From assembly GCF_001540865.1 (NCBI RefSeq), contig NC_033627.1:6936677-7000676 (forward strand): a stretch of DNA of 64,000 nucleotides, in the 5' to 3' direction. This stretch comes from Ananas comosus (lineage: Eukaryota > Streptophyta > Magnoliopsida > Poales > Bromeliaceae). The notes under the pieces were generated by a model, which worked only from the letters and a program-made list of their open reading frames with translations, was not told where the DNA came from and did not search any database. Positions within the stretch are counted from its first letter, which is position 1, and each line of letters opens with the position of its first letter. Shown here one piece after another: positions 49,128 through 60,657 of this stretch. Made by a program: the position numbers and the translations under genes.

Positions 49128-50434
49128 CTAGCCTTGATACCAAGGTTAGCATAGCACAAATCCTAGGATTCCGGAATCCACTTCCACAGGTCGAGGGTCC
49201 ATAGCCAACCCTATGCTGTCGACCTAAAACATCCTAGTGGTTGCTACCACTATACTCAACAACCTAGTTTCAATGCCACTCTAGATTTACTATTCCATAG
49301 CCTAGGTTATAAAACTCTAGGTTCCACATCACTATGTCCGACCTATGTTTACTAACACTAGGTTGGATGCCACTCGATCTGTTTGATTCTAGGTCTACTC
49401 ATGACCTATGTTCTTTAACACTAAGTTAGATGTCACTCGATCTATTCACAAGCTAGTTGTCCAACTAAGCATTCTACTCATTCTAGAGTTATCAACATGC
49501 ATTTCATTCTTATTCACATACATATATAATCTTTTATATGCATCTACTTAGCATTTACATCATCGCATTATGCATTTACATTAACATGCATCAACATGGA
49601 TTCTTAGTTTTTCTTAGACATAAAGGCGACCTAGTCGCTTCGGTAAGCACAACCCACCTTAACACGCGTTCCGATTGCTTGTCGACACTTGCAATCGGCC
49701 TCCCTCGGCACTCGGCACTCGTTTGGGCCCGATCTCATAGTTGCTCTCCAAGAGCGCGCCGCTTCGCCGTCTCAAGTGCTAACGGTCTTCGCCTTGCTTC
49801 TACGGTGCTCGGGATCCAATCCCATGATTTTACGACGTCGCCTCGGCCCTCTCGGCGAACCCGAAGCCTAAACGTCCGTTTCTTTAATAACTTTGTAACG
49901 GCTCGTCGGATTGCCGAACCGTCTTCGCCAACGTGTTTCGTTACCTACCAATTAGGTTTACAGAGGGTTAAATGAGATCAAACCCTCATATTTGCCAAAA
50001 CCCCATTTCGGAGCCCTAGATTCCAATTAGGTAAAAACCTACCTTTAAATCTCTAGATTCTAGCATTAAACATCTATTAAGCTTGCTAGGAATCCAATTA
50101 AACCATTTCTAGAGATCAAAACCCTACATCTAGGGATTTACCATGAGAGGGCTAAGGGCTTAATAGATGTTTTTGATCTCCTTCTTGATCTTCTTCTCCT
50201 TCTTCTCCTTCCTCTTCTTCTTCTTTTTCTTCTTCTTCTCTTCTTTCTCCCCTTCTTCTTTTTCTTTCGTTTAGAGAGAGAGAGAGAGAGAAACGTGAGG
50301 GAGAGTGAGGGAATGAGAGAAAGAGAGAGAGAGAGTCCTCTGTTAACCCCCTCTCATATTGTAATATTTCCAAATAAGCCCCCCAACTCTTCTAACCTCG
50401 CAGCAGCCCGAACTGGGCGTTTTTCGCGTTCGGG

Positions 50435-50496
50435 GACCGGTCCTTGCGGTGAGGGACCGATCCCTGAGAGACCGGTCCGTGGTTGAGAGACCGGTC
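50435..50496 (-). promoter_or_regulatory. U3 palindrome pairs in solo LTR-B
   Basis: GACCGGTC sites at 50,435, 50,470 and 50,489, with GACCGATC at 50,455; pair spacings are 20 and 19 bp. Confidence 0.55.
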
Positions 50497-50977
50497 CCCG
50501 AAGGTCTAGAACTCAGCCTCAAGGACTTAGCCAAATTTTCAGCATTTTCACCCGTTTTCGTCCGTTTTCGCTCGTTTGACCTCTGATTCACTTCAAATCG
50601 AACCGAGACTCTCCAAACATGTTTTCGAGCATGTTTTCATCATCTTTTCATCCACGCTAATGCCGGATTTAGCTCATGGCCCAACATAGCCTTTCGGGTT
50701 CTGTTTCCGCACCTATGCGCACCGAAACGCCCGAATGCCTCCGAACTTCACCGAACTTCACCGGAACCACTCGAATGGCTTTCTAACCTCACATAAACCA
50801 TAACTTCATGATTTTAGAAGTCCGATACCTTACAGGACCTGTGCAAATTGCGAGGTTCGAGTGCTTGACTTGGATTTCGAGCTTTTCCACACTTAGTGGA
50901 GTGTCGTAGATGGTATTCCGACCTAAAAGTTCGAAACTCTGGATTTTGGCTAAGTCCTGAGAGCTTTTACTCTCGGG

Positions 50978-51127
50978 GACCAGTCCCTAGTGGGAGAGAC
51001 CAGTCCCCCCGGAACAGTGTTGTGGCAGACTTGAGGAAACCGGTCTCTGGTAGTGAGAGACTGGTTCCCGAGAGCGTGTTCTGCGGGAGGGTCCTGAAGG
51101 ACCGGTCCCAGCTCGGAGAGACCGGTC
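50978..51127 (+). promoter_or_regulatory. U3 palindrome pairs in plus-strand LTR-A
   Basis: Pairs at 50,978/50,998 (both GACCAGTC), 51,038/51,059 (AACCGGTC and GACTGGTT) and 51,100/51,120 (both GACCGGTC), spaced 20, 21 and 20 bp. Corrected for the insertion, the array starts 154 bp into the LTR, exactly as at 7,860. Confidence 0.6.
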
Positions 51128-53293
51128 CCTCTGGGCGAAAATTGCCCAGTTCGGGCTGATGCACAGGATGGATTGTTGAGGGACCTAACTAGATTTTGTT
51201 GCTTTAGAGGGCTTTTAGAGCCATTTCCCCTCTCTCTTTTCCTCACTTCTCACTCTCTCACACATCTAGAAAGAGAAGAAGAAGAAGAGGAAGAAGGAGG
51301 AGGAGAGGAAGGGCTTGCTTGAGGGAGCTTGGAGTATCAACCCTTTCTCTCTTTCTTCACCATTGGAGGCTTGGAGCTTGGACTTGGAGCTTTGTGGAGG
51401 ATCAAACTCCAACCCTTGAGGGTTTTGAGCTTGGTTTGGAGCATCCTAGAGGTATGTGGCTAGTTTCTCTCCTCTAGATCCTAGTTTTGGAGCTTTTTAC
51501 TAGATGAAACCCTAGATTTGGATTTTAGGGTTTATTTTGGGGATTTTCGATTTGAGGGCTTTGAGACCTAATTGATGGGTTTAGAACCTTGGTTTAGGTT
51601 GGATTTGAAGGACTCTAATTCCCATTTGGAGATCGAGAGAGCTTCCTTCACACTTGGTGAGTTTTTCTCCACATTAGCTTGAGATGGTTAATGATTGAGC
51701 TTTGTATTATTCGTAAGGTCCGTTTGACTCTTGTTCCTACATCTTTAGGGTGCTAGGAGACTAGTGGGCATCTTCGTCGGAGCTTACGAAGAGTTGCAAG
51801 AGTTGTGGTGGGTTTGACTTCATGAAAATGGGGCAAAATGGCCCCTATGCATTTTGCACTTGTCGTAATCTCAATTTGACATCAAATCCATGCTAAATAG
51901 AATTTATGTGAATTTTAGAATACTTAAAATGCATGCCTTATGTATCATAAAATTTTCACTCTATGTAGTAGGGTATTCTGGGTTTTTAGCATGCATGTGA
52001 GAAGTGGTTCATTTTGCGAGTTGGGTACTTGTCTCGTACAATGAAAATGATTAGAATTATGCATTCATGAACATAATTATCATGCTTAGATATAGAGACC
52101 AAAAGTGTCATAAAGGGGCACTTGGACTAGCAAACTATGAAACTGTTATTTGAGACTTAGTGATAGGCCATTGACATCTTTTATATTCCATGTTCGAGAC
52201 ATGATGACATAGAGATAGGCCTATGAGAGATGTGACGTATTCCATGTTGTTAGACATGAGGACTTCGTACTTGAGACGGATCTTTTCGTTACTTGCCATT
52301 GTGCTCATTCGCACATGCTTGTGAGGGTCGCTCCCTACAAGCCGGCACTCCGGAGATAGCCATCGCTATACATATTCGCCGTGCGGGATTGGGCGCCGAA
52401 GTGGATTGCCGTGGGCTAGGCTCATCCCTAGGGTGGGGATGTTGACTACCACGGGGCCATTAGGCTCGGCACCGGCCAGACAGCCTACGGGTGGGTCTCA
52501 AAGCCAGACAGCCTTCGGGCGGGTCTCTTCAGATTCGACTTTGAGCATTCATCATGACATGTGGACATTGACTAGAATAATAAACTGGACATTTTACTAT
52601 CACATTGTGGACTGTATGTTGGTTGCATACTCGCTCTCATTCATGCTAGAATAGCCTGTTATTACTTATGCAAATCATGCTAAGTAGAGATATCTTGTGG
52701 TAGCAAGTATTCATATTTATTACCTGTTGTACACATCGCTCTATTTATACTTGTTTACTTACCCTTTGTTTAGCGTTGGGCCTAGTGGCGCATTTCACTA
52801 AAGTCAGTAATTGCCCACTGGGAACTATTATTTAATAGTTCTCACGCCCTATATTTTATGGTTTTCTTTCAAAGCCTTCGGCACCGGCGGAGGCACGGGA
52901 TCGCGGCAAGGGTGTCGCCTAGCCTGATAGATAGCGGAGCTCGCTTTTGCTCCTAGGTGGTTACTCCATTTTTGTGTTTTTGTGAGAGGGAGGTTTTGTA
53001 CCATGTATAGAGACCACCTATGTACCTTGTTTAGCTCTTGTTATTCGGAATCCTATTGTACTACATTATGTTTTTGCATAGTGGATTTAGCCTTATGTTC
53101 TTTTCCCTTATGGTAGCTTATAGACATACTTTGCTCTGATACTTCTAGATATTCTCCTTTTGTTGCTTTATTTATCACTTTGTTATTTCTTTTATCGTTT
53201 TGTTTTAGATGTCTTATATGTTTTAGACATACGGCGGGTCTGGGCACGCACCGGGCGGGCTTCCGCTGGGTCCCGGGGCGTAACAGATTAGTT

Positions 53294-53306
53294 TGGTATC
53301 AAAGCC
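53294..53306 (+). other. Primer-binding site, tRNA-iMet
   Basis: TGGTATCAAAGCC, one mismatch from the initiator-Met primer site, begins nine bases after the LTR end at 53,285. Confidence 0.8.
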
Positions 53307-53626
53307 TAGGGTTGAGTCTTAGTGGACCTAGCAAACCTTAGGCCAGTTGGACTATAGGAAATAGGCTCGTGAGAGACGAGGTCTATTTAACTTGTGAGAA
53401 AAAGTATCATGATTGGGTACCTTGATAACTCTAAAAAGTTAGAGTTGAATCGAAGTGTATGGCTTCTAACTTCGCGGAGGGTTACGTTGGCGGCCGACAA
53501 CGTAACATCGAGAGTTAGTAGTGAAGCACACTTCCTTACTTTCGCATGATTTTGGGTATTATCTGCTTGAGCGGGGATGCGATAGCGTGGGTTACTAACT
53601 TACGCTTTTATGATGTTGTAGTGGCG

Positions 53627-53857
53627 ATGCTGATTACACGCTCCCAATCTGCCGGGGCGTATAATACAGCCAACTTGGAGGAGATCGAGACCTCCGCTAC
53701 CTCCTGATCCGGCGAGGTCCGTGAGTTGAGGGGCCAGCTTACGACCCTCACTGACATGGTGGCACAGCAGACGGAGGCAGCGCGCCGACAGGAGGCGCAG
53801 ATGAAGCACCTGGAGGATCTTCTTCTACAGCAGGCGGCAGCTTCCAGGGAGACTCAG
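53627..53857 (+). pseudogene. Gypsy element A gag, N-terminal piece
   Basis: Starts MLITRSQSAGAYN at 53,627, clearly the same gag as 21,611-20,590 on the other strand. A TGA interrupts after ETSATS (about residue 27). The coiled-coil segment TEAARRQEAQMKHLEDLLLQ follows, then the LTR of element C cuts it at 53,858. Only about 77 codons remain. Confidence 0.85.
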
Positions 53858-56187
53858 TGTAACATACCACCTCGCTCGTAAATCGTGCCGAGTTTCGTCG
53901 AAACGAGCGGAGAGCGGAGTGGAACGAGTGAGTATAGGCCCCAAGTGCATTGGAGCCTATCTATAGTGCAAAGGGACCCGAGAGAGAGAGAAATTCCAAA
54001 ATCTGGCTAAGTCCCAGATTTTGTGCTCTCGGAGACCGGTCCCTGAAGGAGAGACCGGTCCCCGTACGCGTAGCCTGCCAGGAATCCTGAGGCAACCAGC
54101 CCCTGGCAGTGAGACCGGTCTCCCCTGAGGAAAAGACCGGTCCCTCGTCGCGCAAATGTTACAACTCTTTATATGGCCCATCCCCTCTATCCCACAGCCA
54201 TTTCCCACCTCTCTCTCATTTTCTCTCTTTCTCTCTCTAGAACCCTAGCTCTATGGCTTGGAGAAGAAGAAGAAGAAGCAAGGGGAAGGTAGATTTAGAG
54301 GCTTTGGAGGATCTAGGAGCTCTCCAACAAGAAGGACTTGGAGGAGCTTTTGGCTAAGGTGAGTTTTTGGTATAAATGAGTCTAGGGTATGGTTTTGATC
54401 CCTAAGGTTTGGAGTTTTGGGTTGTTTTTAGCCTTGGGAGCCTTCTATAGGACTTGAACTCCATGGGACCCATGAGAGCTCAAGTGCTCTCATGGTGGAT
54501 GGTTAGGGTTCACCATAGAAGCCCTAGGGTTGGTTCCAAAGGTCTAGAAACCTTGTTAGAATGTTTCTTAGGTGATTCTAAACTATTATTTGCTTAGGGT
54601 TGAGATCAATCCAAGTGGGAGCCCTAGATGTTATTGTTAGGGTTCAAATTAGGGCTTTTGCCCTAGAATTTTTCAGGGACAAATTGACCCCGTAGAAATC
54701 GAATTGGGGGTGCCCCCGACGCGTGGGACGACTCCGTTTAACATTACGAAAATGTTTGAGAGTAGTTCATGTACAAAGGGCCTAATTTGGCACTATTTTG
54801 GGTTGTAGGACGCGGATCGTCGTTCGTAAGGGTCGGGAGATTATCGCGTACGTCTTCTACTACCTCACAAGGTAGGGGGTGCACACCGGAATCGTTCGAT
54901 TTCCTTCTATATTTGTTTCCCTTTTTATTGAGCATATATATATATATCCGTACATAGCCATTCATGCATAGTAGGGTAGATACATGTGAAACTTTGTTCG
55001 ATTTCATTTATATGTTTCTAACGTAGTTGAACATAGAGAATGGTAGAACCAAAAAAAGGGACATGTGGGGTAGGACCCTCAAGTTGCGTGAATATGAGGT
55101 TTGGACTTGGACAATAGAAAACAAAGGTGACATTGACATAGAAATAAGATCGGCATTGAGAGATGAACCGTTAAACATAGTTTAACTAATTATGGCATCA
55201 TCACAGGTATAGCCTAGAGAGTGGCCAAAATGAATAGGTAGAGACCTATCATGACACCGGCATTGTGACTAGTGGCTATGAATCCTCAAGTGAGGATTGG
55301 ATCGATACTCACGATACGTCTTGGCTTGAGGGAGGTCGCTCCCCCTCGGGCAGTGCGCTCCGGAGTTGGTCACCACTGGGCGTGGTAAAGTTCCCCCAGA
55401 TGACGGTCCCTAGGGAGGTTCGAGTCCCCCGTTATTAAGAGATTTTGGGTTGTGAGTTGTTGGGGTTAACAAGGTTAACCGGTAAGATTGGGTAACAGCT
55501 AAAGTAAAATTTATGAAAAAGGCATGCATGCATTCATCATCCATATGATTATTCGTTTACTGACCAGTTTTCTTGCAGGCATTGTATTAGAAGTAGCATT
55601 AGATGGTTTGCTATCCTTTCCTTCGAAATACATATGCCTGAATAGACCTAGTGGGTAAGTCGGCGAGGTCGGTTGCCGAACCCACTGAGAACTTTGTTTA
55701 GTTCTCACACCACTAACCCTACAGGTCCAAGCGCGAGCGGGATGGCGGAGGACCGAGGCAAGGGTATAGCGCCGTAGATAGCGACCACCAAGACTTTATA
55801 CATTTTGTAGTCATTTTCCTTTTTGGTATACATGTATCAACTTTACTTTGTTGATCTAGAGCTCCAAGTTACAAACAATCATATATTTGGTGGATGACTA
55901 AATGTAAAACAAAGATATGATGGATGAATGAAAATGTAATAGTTTTATTTACTTGTATTTGATTTAAATTTAATCAAATATCATGTATGTTGTATATTTA
56001 GCTTAGAGCTTTCGCTTCCGTTGTTGCTTGCCCTCGTGCAAGCCTTATATTATATATGCAAATCTCTTGTTGATTGCTTATCTATTCATGCTGATAGAGC
56101 CTTGGCCGGACAGGGAAGGCTCTGTCCGTTCGGCGTCTGTTGACGTGACCCGAATCTGATCAAATTGGCGGGGATTGGGGCGTGACA
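53858..56187 (+). repeat. 5' LTR of gypsy element C
   Basis: Starts TGTAACATACCACC inside gag of element A and ends TTGGGGCGTGACA at 56,187 (2,330 bp). TATA-like TTTATATGG lies at 54,168-54,176, 26 bp after the palindrome array. Hairpin GAACT/AGTTC is at 55,689-55,704. CTCAG (53,853-53,857) would be one half of the target duplication; the other half is beyond the window. Confidence 0.9.
54034..54142 (+). promoter_or_regulatory. U3 array of ACCGGT palindromes next to a TATA box
   Basis: Sites at 54,034/54,053, 54,094 (AACCAGCC)/54,113 and 54,135; spacings 19, 19 and 22 bp. TTTATATGG follows at 54,168, then a CT-rich start region, the usual layout of an LTR promoter. Confidence 0.6.
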
Positions 56188-56194
56188 GATATAA

Positions 56195-56206
56195 TGGTAT
56201 CAGAGC
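56195..56206 (+). other. Primer-binding site, tRNA-iMet
   Basis: TGGTATCAGAGC, seven bases after the LTR end, matches the initiator-Met primer site exactly. Confidence 0.85.
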
Positions 56207-56526
56207 GAAGTGGAAAGCAAAAGTCTAGGAATGACCTAGGAACCATATGTTTGGAGACCATAGGGACTTAGGAAAACGTTTAACGTGGACTTGGTTTATG
56301 CGAAAGCGAATGATTGGGTTAACGATAACACTTCTCTAGAAGGAAGTAGAGATGGACTAGAAGGCTTAATTGTTGTCTACTTAAGGGACCTTGTGGGGCG
56401 GCCGACCGCATGACACCAAGAGTGGAAACGATTATGCTTGTTGCTTTCGCTTAATTGGGTAGTTATTGGGAACGTGTAAGAGTCCCGTGTGTCGAGTACT
56501 AATGCGTGTGATGCGTTTCAGGAACA

Positions 56527-57698
56527 ATGTCCCCCAGACGCTACACGCGTAGAGCTACTTCGGCACTGCCTGATGAAGTGCCTGAGCAGGCGGGATCGGA
56601 TAAAGTGCGCGAGCTGCGAGCCCAGGTAGTGGCTTTGGCCGGGGCTATGCGGCTTCAAGGGGAGCAGATTGGGCAGCTCCACGAGATGATGGCGCGACAG
56701 GCAGCGGCGGCATCAGTGCCGAGGGATCCGCCCGCACCTGCTGCTCCTGTAGCACCACCTCCTGCGGTGGCAGCAGCACCAGTGATGGCTATTCCTCCGA
56801 CGGCATCGGATTCATCGGCTCCTATTCCCGATGTACTTGAGGCCGAGCAGGAGCGCACGTTAGCGGCGCTGACGGCATTCAAGCGATTCAACCCTCCAAC
56901 CTTCAACGGTGATGTGAAGGACTCGTCGATGACGGAGAGCTGGCTAGCCGCGATGGAGGCCTTGTTCGAGGATATCTATACCCTCGAGAAGGATAGAGTT
57001 CACCTTGCAGCTCATTGTTTTGATAGGTCGGCTCGGCTATGGTGGACCCAGGCAAAGAAAAATCGTTCGTTGGAGCACGCTTCTATTACTTGGGAGGCGT
57101 TTCGGGAGATGCTGCTCATGGAGTATTTCCCCGAGAGCGACAAAAGGAAAATCAAGGAGAATTTTCGGAAGCTAAGGCAAGGAAGCCGATCAGTGCGGGA
57201 GTACGAGAGGGAATTCACGCACATGATTAACTGCGTGCCGGGCTTGGTTCACGATGATAGGGACCGAGCGGAGACATTCGAGCGCGGGTTGCTACCCGAG
57301 ATTTTCAAGGTCGTACATGCCTTCCAGTTGAAGACCTACGAGGAAGTGCTTGATCGCTCGCTTTGGGTGGAGCACGGGAATGCCATTGCACGTGATGAGC
57401 GCGAGACTTTTGAGAGGGACAAGGAAAGAGATAAGTCCAACAAGCGACCGGCTTGTGGATCTGCGGGGCAATCGAGTTCTAAGCGACCCCCGCGACCTTA
57501 GGGATCACAGTGGCGGGGAGGTAGGAGTCAGACACAGGGCCACACTACCTACCCGTGTGTTATATGCGGCGGAGAACATAGAGCCACCACTTGCCCACAG
57601 CGGGAGGGGCGCTGTTTCCGCTGTGGCCAACCGGGGCACATGAGCCAAGAGTGCCCGGGCGGCGCGTCCCCAGCCCCGTCATCAGCTTCAGTTCAGTA
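56527..57698 (+). pseudogene. Gypsy element C gag with zinc knuckle
   Basis: ATG at 56,527 follows the leader. Residues 1-55 include a likely coiled coil, then a Pro/Ala-rich linker, then a Retrotrans_gag capsid (SARLWWTQAKK, FREMLLMEYFP, LRKLRQ-type and FERGLLPEI motifs). A TAG at 57,499 interrupts; the same frame continues into the CCHC knuckle CFRCGQPGHMSQEC (57,613-57,654) and meets a second TAG near 57,697 where relatives have Gln. Both are CAG-to-TAG style changes, so few lesions separate it from an open frame. Confidence 0.85.
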
Positions 57699-58833
57699 GA
57701 CTCAGTGACAGCTGGCGGGACTGCCACCCGCAACATCTGCTGGACAATCGTCGGCGCCTCGTCAGCTCGAGGCCTCTCTCGAGCACCTAGCGGGCGGGTA
57801 TTTGCCACTCAGGTGGAGGAGCCACCAATTATTGTTCCCGACGACATCGTGGCAGGTATTATTCTTATTAGAGGCACTAGGGCTAGAGCCATATTTGATA
57901 TGGGTGCATCTCATTCATTTATATTAGCATCATTTGCACAAGCTCATAACATAGAGATCACTCATAGTAAGGAGTATTGGTCGGTGAATACTCCCGAGCA
58001 CTCGTTCGACGTTTACGATGAGTGCTTGGACTGTCCAGTGCAGATAGGTGATTGGATTATTCCGATCGACCTTCTAGTGTTAAAAGAAATGTGGGGCTTT
58101 GAGGTAAACTTGGGGATCAATTGGCTCTCCAAGTATTACGCGGTTATAGATTGCGAAAGAAGAGTGATCACATTCCGTGAGCCTAATCAGGAGGAGTTTG
58201 TGTATCGGGTGTGCAAAGCCAAATGCTTCGCAGCGACCATATCGACGGTAAGGGCGAAGAGGATGATTAAGGGTGGTTGTAAGGCTTACTTGGCGACCAT
58301 CGTAGACCCTCGAAAGGAATACCCGGAACTGGAGAGTATTCGGTTGTGCGTGAATATTCGGATGTGTTTCCGGCAGAGTTACCGAGATTGCCTCCGGATC
58401 GAGAAGTCGAGTTTGTCATTGACTTGATTCCCGGGGGGCGCCAATTTCGAGGACTCTGTATAGAATGGCACCGGTGGAGCTAAGGAGTTGCAGGCCCAGT
58501 TGCAAGATTTGCTCGATAAAGGCTTCGTGCGGCCGAGCGTGTCCCCGTGGGGAGCTCCGGTGCTATTTGCAAAGAAAAAAGACGGCACACTCCAACTCTG
58601 CGTTGACTATCGCGAGTTGAATAGCGCGACGATCAAGAACAAATACCCGTTGCCAAGAATTGATGACTTATTCGACCAGTTGCAAGGGTCAAGGGTATAT
58701 TCAAAGATTGATCTGCAGTCGGGGTATCATCAGTTGAAGATACAGACCAAGGACGTGCACAAGACGGCGTACCGTATGCGGTATGGCCATTATGAGTTTA
58801 CGGTCATGCCATTCGGGCTTACTAACGCCCCGG
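57699..58833 (+). pseudogene. Gypsy element C protease and reverse transcriptase start
   Basis: Protease shows AIFDMGASHSF, with Met in place of the Thr of the usual DTG, which should impair it. GDWIIPIDLLVL and YYAVIDCERRVITFREP follow. A frameshift near 58,330-58,480 separates it from RT ([64 protein letters not shown]). RT is cut after NAP at 58,833 by the copia LTR, before the catalytic DD motif. Confidence 0.9.
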
Positions 58834-60101
58834 TGAAAGTTTTGAGGAGCCCAAGGATCTATCTAGATTGTATCTATCACCTAGAGGGGGGGTGAATAGG
58901 TGAACGGCCAAAAAACCACAAATCTCGATGCAATAAAAATAAATGCGGAATAAAAAGCACACCGAGATTTACGTGGGAAAACTCCAACTTGGAGAAAATC
59001 CCACCGGACAACACCCGCCAAAATATATTCCTAAGAAGAAAGATTACAAGGTTGATTACCGACTCCCACGGACTTAACCTCTTTAACTGCCTATAGAATC
59101 TTCGCCGACTACCTCCCGGGTTGTCGCACCGCCCATCACGCTGGCGACGTAAGTCCACGTACGCCTCCCCACTTCAACCATCCACCGAAGCTTCAATCAC
59201 GCCGAATCCACGACGCCACTCCGAACACGAGCCCCGATCCAAAATCCACGAACCGCCGTCAAATACGCCGAACCACGACGCCACCATGAAAGAATATCAT
59301 GAATATGCGTATCTTCGCTTTGAGTATCTGTAGAAAAAATAGGGAATAGAACTCCAAGCGAAGCGAGATCAAATCGACATATTTAATATGATTTCAATAT
59401 CTCCGATTTGATCTAAAGAGGCTTTTCTGTAGAAAATAGGTTGTTTATGAAATCCGAGCCTCTTAGGGTTTCTCAAATATGCTATTTCGTGATGCTTCAA
59501 TGCAATTAGAGAACCCACTAATAGCTTATTTATATAGAACTTTTAGAATCAAAACAGAAGTAGGAATAGAAGTTCTTTCCAAAATCAGCAACCCTTGTAC
59601 CGGAACAAGGAAGCTGTCCAGGGTACACCATGACGGAAGGATTTTCTGGCGAGCTCCTAGTACCCTCGAAAGCTTCCAGCTCTGTTCCGGAATAGGCTTG
59701 TACCGTGGTACAGCATGAAGTTTGTACGAACAACCATCAACTTCGCGCGCAAACCGCTTGATGGCTGTACCCTGGACAGAAAACCCTTGTAATCGTACAG
59801 CAATGCAATTTTTCGGCTGAAATGCATCTGTTTCGGGTTTTACAAACTCTTAGAAAACTTTTCTAATCAATATACACTTGAGGAAAATATGATTCTAAGT
59901 CTATAAAATAAGATGATCACCATAAACAGATATCTTAAAACTTACTACGCATCGCTGATTCAAGTTTTTGCGTGTTTGCGTCCTTTCCCGATTCTTTTCC
60001 GAAAGTCCCTTGGATTCTCTCGATGCTTCAATAACTCCGCTCCGAACTTCTTCAAGACTCCGACTCGACCCACGAAACTTGCCAACACATAGGACCTAAC
60101 A
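58834..60101 (-). repeat. Copia 3' LTR of the pol-less element
   Basis: Starts TGTTAGGTCCTATG at 60,101 and ends CAAAACTTTCA at 58,834 (1,268 bp). TATA-like sequence lies at 59,527-59,534. Its U3 palindromes are eroded (TACCGGAA at 59,598, TCCAGGGT at 59,617, 19 bp apart; TTCCGGAA near 59,684). Confidence 0.9.
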
Positions 60102-60102
60102 A

Positions 60103-60116
60103 TCTCCCCCTTTGGC
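60103..60116 (-). other. Copia polypurine tract
   Basis: GCCAAAGGGGGAGA on the minus strand directly before the LTR start; identical to 24,041-24,054. Confidence 0.85.
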
Positions 60117-60657
60117 AATTTCGTGACAAAACACACAAACTCACAAATTACAATTTAAAGAAAAAAAACGAAGTTCAATGTCATCACCAAAACATCGAAC
60201 CCCTCGCGTGTAATCCAAATACAATTTGAAAACTCAAAATTACATCAAAACTCCTAAAACAGACTCTATGACTTAGACGCAACTAGGAGTCTTGAAATCT
60301 TGATTCCCTGCAAAACAATTCATTCCAAAAAGATTTTTTATTAAATTCTTATACCTTCTCCTCCTTAGTTCATATCTCCACCTTTGTTTTTGAACTCATC
60401 ACCCTCTGCTCTAGTTCAAAGCCTGTTCATCCACGCTCTCCCCCTTCATCTATGCTCTCCCCCTTTATGTCAAAAATTGCCAAAAGAAAGCAAATAGAAA
60501 GAGAAAACATACTAGAAAAACATGAGAGTAGTCTAGTCATAGCTACAGGCCTAAAACGAAAGTAAAAACATACTACAGAAAGATAAGCAAGCAAATCTAA
60601 CACATCGTCCTAAATATCAAATGCAGTGAAAGAAAAAGACTAAGCTCGACGAAGAAA
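60117..60657 (-). other. 3' non-coding region of the extra ORF
   Basis: AT-rich sequence between the ORF stop and the polypurine tract, with repeated CTCTCCCCC segments (60,430-60,475). It matches 24,055-24,606. No ORF. Confidence 0.6.

Larger units (their letters stand above)
48040..50834 (-). mobile_element. Solo LTR-B, minus, TSD GGACC
   Basis: On the minus strand it starts TGTAAGGTATCGGAC at 50,834 and ends GGTCGTGACA at 48,040 (2,795 bp). GGACC flanks it at 48,035-48,039 and 50,835-50,839. It inserted 15 bp inside the start of LTR-A. It holds five spaced copies of a GGCGGCGAA..CGCACACGCC unit (48,870-49,127), a long CT/GA-rich leader (50,170-50,340) and the hairpin at 48,508-48,525. Confidence 0.9.
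48024..53285 (+). repeat. 5' LTR of a plus-strand element A copy, interrupted
   Basis: Starts TGTAACACACTGGACC at 48,024, is interrupted after 15 bp by a solo LTR, resumes at 50,840 and ends CGGGGCGTAACA at 53,285. Net length is 2,462 bp. A PBS and gag start follow, so this is a true 5' LTR. The hairpin is at 52,822-52,841. Confidence 0.85.
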
